A model generated the notes under the pieces. It saw only the letters and a list, made by a program, of their open reading frames with translations. It ran no database searches and was not told the origin of the DNA. DNA of 44,145 bases, from assembly GCA_910579135.1 (NCBI GenBank), contig CAJTTM010000020.1, positions 1 to 44,145 on the forward strand, written 5' to 3'. The DNA comes from an uncultured Erysipelotrichales bacterium. GTDB lineage: Bacteria > Bacillota_I > Bacilli_A > Erysipelotrichales > Coprobacillaceae. Shown piece by piece: positions 1-8,451 of this stretch (its first letter is position 1; each line of letters starts with the position of its first letter). The position numbers and the translations under genes are program-made.

Positions 1-55
1 CTATAAATCTATTATAAGAGTATAAAACAGACTTGTCATTGGACATTTTGTCCAA
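1..55 (-). repeat. Dispersed operator/promoter module, copy A
   Basis: Positions 1-55 match the reverse complement of 24883-24937 at 51 of 55 bases by eye. The module holds a 17-bp palindrome, TTGGACATTTTGTCCAA (39-55), next to a promoter-like TGTCAT ... ATTATA arrangement that would fire leftward, out of the window. The copy may continue past the left edge. The other copy sits upstream of an Rpn-family gene, so an Rpn paralogue may lie just outside the window; that part is inference. Confidence 0.7.
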
Positions 56-69
56 TAACAATCATAATA

Positions 70-108
70 CAAAAAGGAATCGTCGTACACCATAACAACA
101 ATTCCTTA
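70..108 (-). terminator. Intrinsic terminator of the kinase operon
   Basis: Read on the minus strand, AAGGAATTGTTG pairs with CGACGATTCCTT (two G-U pairs) around a 10-nt loop and is followed by TTTTTG. It lies immediately after the histidine kinase stop codon. Confidence 0.75.
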
Positions 109-115
109 TATTCTA

Positions 116-2212
116 TCAAGCCTTATTAAAACAAATAATCACTTTAAATAAATCACCATCAATAATAATTTTAAACTTTCCATTTTGTACTTCTGTGAAA
201 CTTTTTGCTATTGCTAATCCTAAACCACTACCAACTTCATGCCTTGATTTATCTCCTCTTACAAATCTTTCAGTAATTTCATCTGCATTAAAGTTCATTT
301 GCGTTTCAGAAATATTTTTAAATTCTATATAAACATTCTCTTCATCTTGATGCATATCTATATAAACTCTACTGTTAGGCATTGCATATTTTCCAATATT
401 TGTTAATAAGTTTTCAAATACTCTAAAAGTTTTATCTCCATCTAATACGACTTGTATATCTTCAGATTCAATAGCTTTTACGACTTGAAGATTCTTTGCA
501 GATAATATTTCTTCACTTTCTGCAAGTGTTTGATTTAATAAATCTACAACATTTAACAAAGTTTGATTTAGTTGAATATTCCCACTATTGACTTTACTTA
601 CTTCAAACAAATCTTCTATCAAAGTAGTTAAACGATTTGTATACTGTTCTAAATTTTTAATATACTCCTCTCTTTTTTCCTTATCTAAATTATCATCTTT
701 TAATAGATAAACATAGTTTTTAATACAAGTTAAAGGTGTCTTTAAATCATGGGAAACATTAGATATAAGTTCTGTTTTCATATTTTGAGATTTTGTTTCT
801 TCTTTAACTGCCTTTTTATAACCTACCTTTATTTTATTAAATTCATCTTTTAAAGAATTAAATAATCCTAAATCCTCATTAATCTCTTTATCAAAGTTAC
901 CATCTCCAAGTTGTTTTGTATATTGTAAAAAAATTTTATAATTTTCTTGAATATGATCAAAGTTCCTCTTTAAATAAAGAAATAAAACAATAGAATAAAT
1001 ACAAGCTAGAAATATATCAAATGGTGCAATTGCTATTAAAAAGAATATAACTAGCAAATTAATACCTACAACCTTAATAACTTCAGTATAAAAAGGTTGT
1101 GTAAAATCAAGATGAAACAACTCATCAAAACTTCTTTTTATCCATTTTATAAAACTACCAAACAAGGTATCTTCTTTAATATATCTTATGATTCCATGGA
1201 CTAATATATATTTTAATAAGAAGAAAAGAATTGATATCAATATTAAAACAATACTTAAAATTATAAAATTACAAATCAATAATAATTCCTTAGCATATTG
1301 TATACCTGAATCTATTAAAATACCACTAAATATTCCATTCATTGTATTTTCAGCTAATATCAAATATCCTGATATTCCTAAGGATATACTTACTATTAAA
1401 AGAAAGAAACTAAATTCTGCTTTCCATTTTTTTACCAAAAGAAATGGATTAACTTCCTCAACAACAGAAACAGGATAGAAAAGCATATATATAAAGAAAA
1501 TACATGCACAAGCACAAAGTGAAAATATTAAATATCCAAAATTATTATAAGAAATAAAAATATTAGAAACATAACCATTACGATCAATATTTTGGGGGAG
1601 CATATATTGGATAGATAAATTAGTAACAGGATTAACCTTTACTTTGTTCAGATTTATCTCAAATTCATAATCTATAAAACTAATCAATCCCTCTTCTTCA
1701 TAGTCTGTATCTATTGCATATACGTTTTCAAGCATAGACAATATATCAAAATCTTGAAACAATGGATTATTTAAAAGTCCTTCTCCTTGTAGTTTTCCAT
1801 TACTATCATAACTACCAACAGTATAAAATGTATATTTTGTTTCATCATCTTCAAATTGAGTATCCTTATGATTTGAAAGTACTTTTTCTCCTTGTTTAAA
1901 AACATATTTAAAATTTTTATCATTAAGAAAATTTTGTTTAATATTATACATATTTCTATTAAAAATATTAGAAAATTCCTTTTGAATATTTGAAGGAACA
2001 CTTTTATCAAATGAAAGGATTTGATAGTCTGGATTCATTTCTTTTGCCATTGCAAGCGTAAAATATTGAAAATCAACATTTACTTCTTTCGTATAGACTT
2101 GATTGTGTATTTGTTTTTCTCTTACATTATCGTACAAAGAAATAACTATCGTGGATAATGTTATGATCAATACTGAAAAAATAATTATAAATATACTTTT
2201 CTTTTTTTTCAT
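116..2212 (-). CDS. Sensor histidine kinase, multi-pass membrane
   Basis: Membrane sensor kinase of a two-component system, 698 aa. An N-terminal transmembrane helix (about 7-27) is followed by an extracellular region of about 195 residues. Several more helices follow (about 223-247, 266-287, 308-338, 380-414), and then a cytoplasmic kinase core. The dimerisation/phosphoacceptor motif SHDLKTPL places the phosphorylated His at about residue 488. An ATP-binding domain follows, with an N-box (ENLLTNIGKYA) and a G-box (GSGLGLAIAKS). It is the last gene of an operon with the upstream response regulator (8-bp gap) and a VTT membrane protein. The five or so internal helices are more than a simple two-helix sensor has, so membrane or envelope sensing is plausible, but the signal is unknown. 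The family call is secure. Confidence 0.93.
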   Translation of the reverse strand: MKKKKSIFIIIFSVLIITLSTIVISLYDNVREKQIHNQVYTKEVNVDFQYFTLAMAKEMNPDYQILSFDKSVPSNIQKEFSNIFNRNMYNIKQNFLNDKNFKYVFKQGEKVLSNHKDTQFEDDETKYTFYTVGSYDSNGKLQGEGLLNNPLFQDFDILSMLENVYAIDTDYEEEGLISFIDYEFEINLNKVKVNPVTNLSIQYMLPQNIDRNGYVSNIFISYNNFGYLIFSLCACACIFFIYMLFYPVSVVEEVNPFLLVKKWKAEFSFFLLIVSISLGISGYLILAENTMNGIFSGILIDSGIQYAKELLLICNFIILSIVLILISILFFLLKYILVHGIIRYIKEDTLFGSFIKWIKRSFDELFHLDFTQPFYTEVIKVVGINLLVIFFLIAIAPFDIFLACIYSIVLFLYLKRNFDHIQENYKIFLQYTKQLGDGNFDKEINEDLGLFNSLKDEFNKIKVGYKKAVKEETKSQNMKTELISNVSHDLKTPLTCIKNYVYLLKDDNLDKEKREEYIKNLEQYTNRLTTLIEDLFEVSKVNSGNIQLNQTLLNVVDLLNQTLAESEEILSAKNLQVVKAIESEDIQVVLDGDKTFRVFENLLTNIGKYAMPNSRVYIDMHQDEENVYIEFKNISETQMNFNADEITERFVRGDKSRHEVGSGLGLAIAKSFTEVQNGKFKIIIDGDLFKVIICFNKA

Positions 2213-2220
2213 TTTATCAC

Positions 2221-2925
2221 CTAAACTTTCTCTATTTTATAACCAATTCCCCATACAACCTTTAAATATTCAGGTTTTTTAGGATTGATTTCTATTTTTT
2301 CTCTTAATCTTCTAATATGAACCATAATCGTTTCTGTATTAATAGCATCTTCTTGCCAAACATGTTCATAAATCTCTTGGGCTGAATAAATTCTTCCTGG
2401 ATAACTCATAAGCAATTTTAAGATTTGAAATTCTTTTGCAGTTAATCTCACATTTTTATCATTTACAAAAACTTCTTTGGTATATTCATCTAATACTAAT
2501 CCACCTACAATAAGTTGATGTTTTGAAGTACCTTGATAAGAATTTTTTAAATTTAGAATTTGTTCATATCTTCTAATATTAGAATTCACTCTCGCAATTA
2601 ATTCCATAGCTTCAAATGGCTTTGTCACATAATCATCTGCTCCTAAATTCAAACCTGTAATCTTATCTATATCTTCAGACTTAGCACTTAAAAATATAAC
2701 TGGGAAATCATAGTTTTCTCTTAATTTCATTGTCATTGTAATACCATCCATAACTGGCATCATAATATCTACGATTGCTAAATGAACTTCATTATTTTCA
2801 ATGATATCTAAACCTTCTTGCCCATTTTTTGCCTCTAAAATCTCATATCCTTGATTTTTTAAAAATATATTTAATGTTTCTCTAATTCCTTTTTCATCTT
2901 CTACAATAAGTATTTTATGTTTCAT
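2221..2925 (-). CDS. OmpR/PhoB-family response regulator
   Basis: DNA-binding response regulator of 234 aa, the cognate partner of the kinase encoded directly downstream. The receiver domain (1-115) has the acidic pair ED at 9-10, the phosphoacceptor Asp53 in IVDIMMP and the conserved Lys in the TKPFE motif. The C-terminal winged helix (about 135-230) carries the usual VHIRRLREKI recognition-helix region and the WGIGYK wing. The start ATG overlaps the stop of the upstream VTT gene in an ATGA arrangement, which implies translational coupling. The targets are not visible from the sequence; self-regulation of the operon would be usual for this family. Confidence 0.94.
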   Translation of the reverse strand: MKHKILIVEDEKGIRETLNIFLKNQGYEILEAKNGQEGLDIIENNEVHLAIVDIMMPVMDGITMTMKLRENYDFPVIFLSAKSEDIDKITGLNLGADDYVTKPFEAMELIARVNSNIRRYEQILNLKNSYQGTSKHQLIVGGLVLDEYTKEVFVNDKNVRLTAKEFQILKLLMSYPGRIYSAQEIYEHVWQEDAINTETIMVHIRRLREKIEINPKKPEYLKVVWGIGYKIEKV

Positions 2926-3575
2926 AAACTTACCTCCTCATTTACCATTTTCTTATAATATACCACACCTATAGCTACCATTAACATAGTAATAACAAAA
3001 ATAATACCTGCAACCAATACATTCCCTTCCTTTAAAGAATTAGATAAAAAAGTTGATGTTATAATACTTGGTATTCTTCCAATAGTCGCAATCAATAACC
3101 ACTTTCCTATTTGAATATCGCTTAAACTCACAACATAAGTCATAATATCCTTAGGACTTCCTGGTATTAAAAATAATAAGAATGTACCAAGTTGACTTTT
3201 CTTGGTCGATAACATCCTAACAACTTCATCAACCTTCTCTTTTTTAAACATCTTATTAATTATAGAATATTTAAATAATCTTACCAAGTAATAAACAATA
3301 AACGTTCCTATAAAAGATGCTATTAAACAAATAACTGTTCCTCCCATTGCTCCAAATAAATATCCAGATGCCAACTCTAAAGGTTCTCCAGGAAGAAATG
3401 CAAGAACAATTTGTAGTATAATTAATCCTATGATTCCTAACATCATTATTTCTTTTGGTAAAGTTTCTAAGTGTTTAATTAATTCTTGTATATCAATATA
3501 AGTGAATGAAAAAATACTTATTATAACAATGAATACACATAACAAAACAGGTAATAAATACTTTTTTAACATCAT
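2922..3575 (-). CDS. TVP38/TMEM64 (VTT/DedA-like) membrane protein
   Basis: Integral membrane protein of 217 aa with an N-terminal helix and about five further hydrophobic segments. The conserved signatures of the VTT (SNARE-associated, DedA/TVP38) superfamily are visible: FLPGEPLELASGYLFG near residue 63 and a second re-entrant-type motif, FLIPGSPKDIMTY, near 138. Members are linked to lipid scrambling or carrier recycling and membrane homeostasis, but the role of this one is not known. A strong AAAGGAGG site precedes a doubled ATGATG, so either Met could initiate. It is the first gene of the operon with the response regulator and kinase, which suggests that the two-component system senses or controls envelope state. 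Confidence 0.88.
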   Translation of the reverse strand: MMLKKYLLPVLLCVFIVIISIFSFTYIDIQELIKHLETLPKEIMMLGIIGLIILQIVLAFLPGEPLELASGYLFGAMGGTVICLIASFIGTFIVYYLVRLFKYSIINKMFKKEKVDEVVRMLSTKKSQLGTFLLFLIPGSPKDIMTYVVSLSDIQIGKWLLIATIGRIPSIITSTFLSNSLKEGNVLVAGIIFVITMLMVAIGVVYYKKMVNEEVSL

Positions 3576-3657
3576 AACTCCTCCTTTATCAAGGATGCTG
3601 TTATTTTAAGGAAGAAAAATAAAAAGAATATTTCTAAATATCTTACAAATTTCTTAA

Positions 3658-3690
3658 CAAAAAAGTAGATGTTATCTTACAACATCTACT
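3658..3690 (-). terminator. Terminator overlapping the ybaK 3' end
   Basis: Minus-strand AGTAGATGTT / AACATCTACT, a 10-bp stem with a 7-nt loop, is followed by TTTTTTG. The 5' arm lies inside the last codons of ybaK and the stop codon is in the loop and 3' arm. Confidence 0.8.
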
Positions 3691-4148
3691 ATTTCACCAT
3701 TAACTAAGTTTATTAAATCTTTAGGGTTTAAAATAATTTGTAAACCTCTTTTGCCAGCACTAACTGCAATCTCACTTTCATCATATATTTCTTTTTGAAA
3801 ATAAGTTTTAAACTGTTTTTTCATTCCTATAGGTGAACATCCACCTCTTATATAACCTGTAATAGATAATAAATCTTTCATAGGAATCATTTCTACACTC
3901 TTATGGTTACTTGCTTTTGCTAGCTTCTTTAAATCAATTTCTTTTAATACTGGTATACAACAAACTAAATAATCATTTTTAGATTTTAATACTAATGTTT
4001 TATAGACTTGATTTGCATTTAAATCAATTTGTTTTAAAACATGTTCTCCCCCTAAATGTTCTTCATCGTAGTCATATTCTTTTGTTTTATATTCAATATG
4101 TTTTTGATCTAAAATCCTTAATGCATTTGTTTTGACTTTCTTTTTCAT
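3672..4148 (-). CDS. ybaK: YbaK/EbsC-family aminoacyl-tRNA deacylase
   Basis: Predicted trans-editing protein of 158 aa, the usual length for YbaK, which hydrolyses Cys-tRNA(Pro) in other bacteria. Visible family features are the early Lys-Thr-Leu-Val-Leu strand (VYKTLVLKS), the LDLKKLAKA-like segment (here IDLKKLAKA) and the GYIRGGCSPIGMKK motif. The last of these is the signature of the YbaK branch rather than ProX. It follows the dsrE-like gene by 2 bp and is therefore co-transcribed with it. The terminator lies on its stop codon. Confidence 0.9.
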   Translation of the reverse strand: MKKKVKTNALRILDQKHIEYKTKEYDYDEEHLGGEHVLKQIDLNANQVYKTLVLKSKNDYLVCCIPVLKEIDLKKLAKASNHKSVEMIPMKDLLSITGYIRGGCSPIGMKKQFKTYFQKEIYDESEIAVSAGKRGLQIILNPKDLINLVNGEIVDVVR

Positions 4149-4150
4149 AC

Positions 4151-4480
4151 CTACACCTTAATATATTGAAAACCAGCTGATTGTCTTAATGCTATTTCTA
4201 CAACTCCTAAAGAAACAACACATATAAAATCTTCAATATCTTTCATTTCAACATGGTTTTCTTTTAATGATTGATGACATGCTATAAATCTTACATCTTT
4301 TAAAAATAAATCCTTAATTAACAAATGAGGATTTTGATATTCTTTTATAGCATCGTGATCAGCCACAACATCTATTTCATATTCTATTTGATGTTCATGA
4401 TAATACTCTACCATATTTTTTATATTTATCAATGCTTCCATCCAATTTTTATTGTTATTTATATGATATATTATTTTCAT
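4151..4480 (-). CDS. DsrE/DsrF-like small protein (COG1416 type)
   Basis: Soluble protein of 109 aa resembling the DsrE/DsrF-like fold family. It has an N-terminal beta strand (MKIIYHI), a central strand with the family-like Cys (VRFIACHQSL) and a C-terminal segment VVSLGVVEIALRQSAGFQYIKV, split here as GVVEIALRQ and GFQYIKV. The ATG at 4480 is chosen because GAGGAG lies seven bases upstream; a TTG 15 bases further upstream overlaps that site. Some DsrE-family members carry sulfur, but for COG1416 proteins no firm function is known. First gene of a pair with ybaK. Confidence 0.75.
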   Translation of the reverse strand: MKIIYHINNNKNWMEALINIKNMVEYYHEHQIEYEIDVVADHDAIKEYQNPHLLIKDLFLKDVRFIACHQSLKENHVEMKDIEDFICVVSLGVVEIALRQSAGFQYIKV

Positions 4481-4617
4481 AATCCTACTCCTCAAAAGGC
4501 ATTATATCATTACTTTTATTTCTAATCTTAAATATATATTTTTTTTAATTCATTTTTTATAAACAATCTTCAAATGAGTAGCATATTCTGTCATAATTTA
4601 CCATACTTTAGTATACT

Positions 4618-4641
4618 TTGTCATTACTTGTAACATGACAA
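4618..4641. promoter_or_regulatory. Inverted repeat upstream of dsrE (possible operator)
   Basis: TTGTCA and TGACAA flank a 12-base centre that itself contains TTAC/GTAA. The surrounding stretch 4496-4718 has no gene. A weak minus-strand promoter (TGACAA, 17-bp gap, TAAATT) could start dsrE-ybaK here. This is a candidate only. Confidence 0.3.
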
Positions 4642-4718
4642 TATAAACTCTTCTTTTTTTTCGTTAATAATGTATAATAAAAAGTACAGAATATACTCTG
4701 TACCTTCATTAATATTAT

Positions 4719-4794
4719 TGGCTGGGGTACTTGGATTCGAACCAAGGAAATGTCAGATTCAGAGTCTGATGCCTTACCGCTTGGCTATACCCCA
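4719..4794 (-). tRNA. tRNA-Gln (anticodon CUG)
   Basis: Full 76-nt cloverleaf on the minus strand with an encoded CCA. The acceptor TGGGGTA pairs with TACCCCA. The D-arm is GCCAAGCGGTAAGGC, the anticodon stem TCAGA/TCTGA encloses the loop CTCTGAA (anticodon CTG), and the T-arm CTTGG-TTCGAAT-CCAAG is intact. The T1-starting acceptor and the body match bacterial glutamine tRNAs. It is divergent from gltX with only 55 bp between the genes. Confidence 0.95.
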
Positions 4795-4812
4795 ATTGCA
4801 TTATATATTATA
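4781..4812. promoter_or_regulatory. Overlapping divergent promoters of gltX and tRNA-Gln
   Basis: On the plus strand TTGGCT (4781-4786, inside the tRNA gene), a 17-bp gap and TATATT (4804-4809) form a promoter for gltX. On the minus strand TATAAT boxes (4807-4812 and 4800-4805) precede the tRNA 5' end. The two promoters occupy the same short stretch. Confidence 0.5.
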
Positions 4813-4849
4813 TACCATTTTAATAATAAGTAAAGGAGATTTTAAAAAT

Positions 4850-6256
4850 ATGAAAGCAAGAACAAGATTTGCACCTAGTCCTACAGGATACATGCATATT
4901 GGTAATTTAAGAACTGCACTTTATAATTTTTTAATGTGTAAACATGATAATGGTGACTTTATTTTAAGAATTGAAGATACTGATCAACAAAGAGAAGTTG
5001 AAGGTGCTATCCAAATGATTTATGATGTTTTAGATCAAACTGGTCTTCATTATGATGAAGGTCCTCTAAAGTCTGGGCACTGTGGACCATATATCCAATC
5101 TCAAAGATTAGATATTTATCATGAATATGCTTTAAAATTAATTAAATTAGGTGGAGCTCATTACTGTTTTTGTGATAAAAATGATGAATTTGAAATTGAT
5201 CCTTGTCATCATTTATCTCAAGAAGAAATTAAAATCAAACTCCAAAATAATGAACCTTATGTTATTAGACAAACTATTCCACCCCATCAACAAGTTTCAT
5301 TTGATGATGAAGTTTATGGTCATATTGAAGTTGATACAGATTCATTAAATGAAGGAATTTTAATAAAAAGTGATGGGTATCCAACTTATAATTTTGCGAA
5401 TGTCATTGATGATCATTTAATGGGAATAACTCATGTTATTAGAGGAAATGAATATATTATAAGTACTCCAAAATATAATTTAATTTATGATTCGTATGGT
5501 TGGGAAAAGCCTACATATATACATCTACCTCCAGTTATGAAAGATGAAACTCATAAATTAAGTAAAAGAAATGGGGATGCTTCTTATCAGGATTTAGTTA
5601 AACAGGGTTATTTAAAAGAAGCTATTATTAATTATATTGCATTACTTGGATGTTATTTTGGTGAAGAAGAGATTATGTCTTTAGAACAATTGATTCAAAA
5701 CTTTGATATCAAACATATTAGTAAAGCCCCTGCAATCTTTGATATAAATAAATTAACTTGGATGAATGGTATTTATTTAAGAAATATGTCTTTAAATGAT
5801 TATCATGAACTTATAAAACCTTATTATTCTTCAATTGTAAGAAATGTTGATTTATTAGAATTAAGCAAAGTCTTACAGCCTAGGGTTGAAAAGCTTACTG
5901 ATATCAATTCACTTATTGATTTTATCAATGAACCATTAGAATTTGATCCTTCTATTTATAAGCATAAAAAAATGAAAACAACCCCCGAAAATTCATTAGA
6001 AGCCTTAAAATTAGTTTTACCATTATTAGAGGAATTTAATGAATATGATAACGATGAAAAATTTGCAGAAGAATTTATAAAACTCGCAAAAGCCAATGGT
6101 CTTAAAAACGGACAAGTAATGTGGCCTGTGAGAGTTGCATTATCTAATAAAGCATTAACTCCTGGAGGAGCGATTGAACTTGCTCATATTTTAGGAAAAA
6201 ATGAAACTTTAAGACGAGTTCATAAAGCCATTAATGATTTAGAAAAAAATATTTAA
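4850..6256 (+). CDS. gltX: Glutamyl-tRNA synthetase
   Basis: Class I aminoacyl-tRNA synthetase charging tRNA-Glu, 468 aa from the ATG at 4850. That start is preceded by AAAGGAG and begins MKARTRFAPSPTG. The frame stays open back through the tRNA-Gln gene, but that extension is not coding. The HIGH motif appears as HIGN in PTGYMHIGNLRTAL and the KMSKS loop as KLSKR. Between them Cys-x-Cys (YCFC) and Cys-x-His (PCHH) form a likely zinc site as in other GluRS enzymes. The C-terminal anticodon-binding domain is complete. In most Bacillota GluRS also mischarges tRNA-Gln for GatCAB amidation; its position beside a tRNA-Gln gene fits that, but no GlnRS or gat gene is in view. Confidence 0.96.
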   Translation: MKARTRFAPSPTGYMHIGNLRTALYNFLMCKHDNGDFILRIEDTDQQREVEGAIQMIYDVLDQTGLHYDEGPLKSGHCGPYIQSQRLDIYHEYALKLIKLGGAHYCFCDKNDEFEIDPCHHLSQEEIKIKLQNNEPYVIRQTIPPHQQVSFDDEVYGHIEVDTDSLNEGILIKSDGYPTYNFANVIDDHLMGITHVIRGNEYIISTPKYNLIYDSYGWEKPTYIHLPPVMKDETHKLSKRNGDASYQDLVKQGYLKEAIINYIALLGCYFGEEEIMSLEQLIQNFDIKHISKAPAIFDINKLTWMNGIYLRNMSLNDYHELIKPYYSSIVRNVDLLELSKVLQPRVEKLTDINSLIDFINEPLEFDPSIYKHKKMKTTPENSLEALKLVLPLLEEFNEYDNDEKFAEEFIKLAKANGLKNGQVMWPVRVALSNKALTPGGAIELAHILGKNETLRRVHKAINDLEKNI

Positions 6257-6351
6257 AATTAAAAACTATAAAAAATATCTCTTTTTAAATAAAAGCTTAT
6301 TTTTCACCTTAAACAAAATCAAAAATACTTAAACTTATTCTAACATGTCTA

Positions 6352-6380
6352 TTGACAAATTAATTTGTTTTATATATCAT
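6352..6380 (+). promoter_or_regulatory. Promoter of the flavoprotein-bglG-PTS operon
   Basis: TTGACA (6352-6357), a 17-bp spacer and TATCAT (6375-6380) lie 22 bp upstream of the RAT/terminator leader. A perfect -35 box with consensus spacing. Confidence 0.65.
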
Positions 6381-6403
6381 ATAAGTATAATAAATTGTCT
6401 AAA

Positions 6404-6432
6404 AGGCTTGTTATAACATTTGTTAGCAAAAC
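6404..6432 (+). promoter_or_regulatory. RAT1, ribonucleic antiterminator site for a BglG/LicT protein
   Basis: A 29-nt element runs from GGCTTGTTA to GTTAGCAAAACC. Its length and the GCAAAACC 3' end match the RAT sites bound by BglG/SacT/LicT proteins. Its last bases overlap the 5' arm of the terminator at 6432-6460, the usual mutually exclusive arrangement. The cognate regulator is encoded downstream at 8520. Confidence 0.85.
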
Positions 6433-6460
6433 CTTGTACTTTTATAGTGCAGGGCTTTTT
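6432..6460 (+). terminator. Leader terminator controlled by RAT1
   Basis: CCTTGTAC pairs with GTGCAGGG (two G-U pairs) around TTTTATA, followed by CTTTTTATTATTT. It lies before the first structural gene, so read-through depends on antitermination. Confidence 0.8.
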
Positions 6461-6499
6461 ATTATTTCAAGGAAAAATAAAAATGGAGGTGTTATAACA

Positions 6500-8440
6500 T
6501 TGAAAAATCATGTATATAAAAAATATGCACATGTTTTTCAACCCTTAAGGGTAAAAAATATTATTTACAATAATCGACTTTGCTCAACAACTATGTCAAC
6601 AGTTCCTTCGCATATTCATTTATCTTCAACTAATTATGGAGGAATAGGAATTTATGATAAAGCACGAGGTGGTGTTGCTATGATTGGGATGATGTATCAT
6701 GGAACAGCTGGATCATCATTATACGAAGCAAATGGAGCTGATCCCTTTAGTAAGTATAATTTAGATGTTTTGCGTGAATCTTTATCTGTAGTCAAACAAG
6801 GTGGAGCATTAGCAGGATTTGCAGTTGGAATGGGAAATATTTTTGAAGGAGAAATCTATACCCCCTCTGGCTTGCCCTTTGCTAGACCACATACTAGACA
6901 AACAAAAGTCATGAACGAAAAAATCATGAACCATCTTATTGATACAGTTGTTGAAAAAGCAAAAAAAGCAAGCCGATTTGGGTTTGATTTACTCTTATTA
7001 GATATTAGTAATGATAATATTGTTGGTCATTTCATGGCACCAGGCTTTAATCATAGAACAGATCAATGGGGAGGAAGTTATGAGAATAGGTTCCGTTTAG
7101 CTCATATCATTGTTAATAAAATACGAGAAGCCATTGGAGAAGATTTTGTTTTAGAATTAAGAGTCAGTGCAACTCTTGGAGTGGAAGAAACCTATTCGTT
7201 TGATGAAATGCTTAAATTCTTAAAATCAATAGAAAATAAAATAGATATTGTAAATATTGTTACAGGTATGGATGAATACCATGATGGAAATGTTAAATTG
7301 TGTCCACCAATTTTTGAAAAACATATGCTTAATTATGAAGTCGCGAAAAAAATAAAAGAAACATGTAAGGTCATTGTCAATGTAAGTGGAGCTATCATGA
7401 ATTTAAATGAAGCTGAAAAAATGCTTGCAGATAATGTTGCTGATTTAATATTAATTGGACGTTCTATCGTTGCTGATCCTTACATGCCAAAAAAAATATT
7501 AGCAGGTAAAGAAGATGATGTTGTTCCATGTATTAGATGTAATAATTGTTATCATATTGCAACCGAGCATTTTAATACATGTTGTAGTGTTAACCCTAGA
7601 ATTTATCGAGAAAATAGAGTTCCATTAAAATTAGAAAAAACAGTTCATCCTCAAAAAATTGTTATTATTGGTGCAGGACCAGCAGGATTAAAAACAGCTC
7701 TTACCGCATATGAAAAAGGACATCACGTTACTATTATTGACGAAAACGATGATATTGGTGGAGCTTTAATACAAGCAACAAAGGGTGAACTCAAACAAGA
7801 TTTAGCTGCATATCTACACTATTTAAGGACTCAAGTGAAAAAAAGTTCAATAAAACTCATACTTCGTACAACTGCAACAAAAGAACTCATTCAAAAAGAA
7901 CAACCAGATGTTTTAATTATCGCAATAGGTGCTAAAGCTATAGTACCAAAAATAAAGGGAATTGATTGTGACAATGTCCTTATGGCCGCGGATTTCCTTG
8001 ACCGTGGTTTTGAACACGCTTCACAAAAGACAACAATTCTTGGTGCTGGAAGCATTGGTTGTGAAATTGCTTTAGAACTTGCAAATATGGGAAAAGAAGT
8101 TAATTTGATTGAAATGAGTGACACTTTAGCTAAAAATGGAAATGAACTTTATCGTGTTAGCTTACTTCAACATATTCTTAATCATCCACATATTCATATT
8201 ATGACAAAAAGTCAATGTATTGAAGTTATGGAAAAAGCATGTCTTGTCAAAACTAAAGATAAGATATTAACAATTCCACATAATGAATTTATCATTGCTG
8301 TAGGATACCGCCAAGATATCAAAGCAGTCTATCAATACTTTGATATTATTCCAGAAACACGTTATGTTGGTGATTGTAAAAGAGTAGCTTCTGTTACTGA
8401 AGCAGTAACAGAAGGATATTTCTTAGGCGCTAGCTTATAG
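6500..8440 (+). CDS. Old Yellow Enzyme-family Fe-S flavoprotein (2,4-dienoyl-CoA reductase-like)
   Basis: NAD(P)H:flavin oxidoreductase of 646 aa with the three-part layout of 2,4-dienoyl-CoA, enoate and isoflavone reductases. An FMN TIM barrel (about 10-340) contains NHRTDQWGGSYENR. A 4Fe-4S motif follows with Cys344-x2-Cys347-x2-Cys350 and Cys361/362. Then comes a FAD/NAD(P) module with IIGAGPAG (about 391) and LGAGSIG (about 513). The start is TTG at 6500, behind GGAGG; an open upstream extension covers the RAT leader and is not coding. The OYE segments usually reading QLxHxG and HxxH appear here as GFAVGMGN and DISND, so the substrate site is atypical. It is first in a PRD-regulated PTS operon. 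The substrate is unknown; reduction of an aglycone or sugar-derived enone is a guess. Confidence 0.88.
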   Translation: MKNHVYKKYAHVFQPLRVKNIIYNNRLCSTTMSTVPSHIHLSSTNYGGIGIYDKARGGVAMIGMMYHGTAGSSLYEANGADPFSKYNLDVLRESLSVVKQGGALAGFAVGMGNIFEGEIYTPSGLPFARPHTRQTKVMNEKIMNHLIDTVVEKAKKASRFGFDLLLLDISNDNIVGHFMAPGFNHRTDQWGGSYENRFRLAHIIVNKIREAIGEDFVLELRVSATLGVEETYSFDEMLKFLKSIENKIDIVNIVTGMDEYHDGNVKLCPPIFEKHMLNYEVAKKIKETCKVIVNVSGAIMNLNEAEKMLADNVADLILIGRSIVADPYMPKKILAGKEDDVVPCIRCNNCYHIATEHFNTCCSVNPRIYRENRVPLKLEKTVHPQKIVIIGAGPAGLKTALTAYEKGHHVTIIDENDDIGGALIQATKGELKQDLAAYLHYLRTQVKKSSIKLILRTTATKELIQKEQPDVLIIAIGAKAIVPKIKGIDCDNVLMAADFLDRGFEHASQKTTILGAGSIGCEIALELANMGKEVNLIEMSDTLAKNGNELYRVSLLQHILNHPHIHIMTKSQCIEVMEKACLVKTKDKILTIPHNEFIIAVGYRQDIKAVYQYFDIIPETRYVGDCKRVASVTEAVTEGYFLGASL

Positions 8441-8451
8441 AAAGAATATAT

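Noticed and set aside
4670..4849. N-terminal extension of gltX
   Set aside because: It reads through the tRNA-Gln gene and has no ribosome site; the true start has AAAGGAG and a canonical N-terminus.
6365..6499. N-terminal extension of the OYE protein
   Set aside because: It covers the promoter downstream edge, RAT1 and the leader terminator; GGAGG before the TTG at 6500 marks the start.
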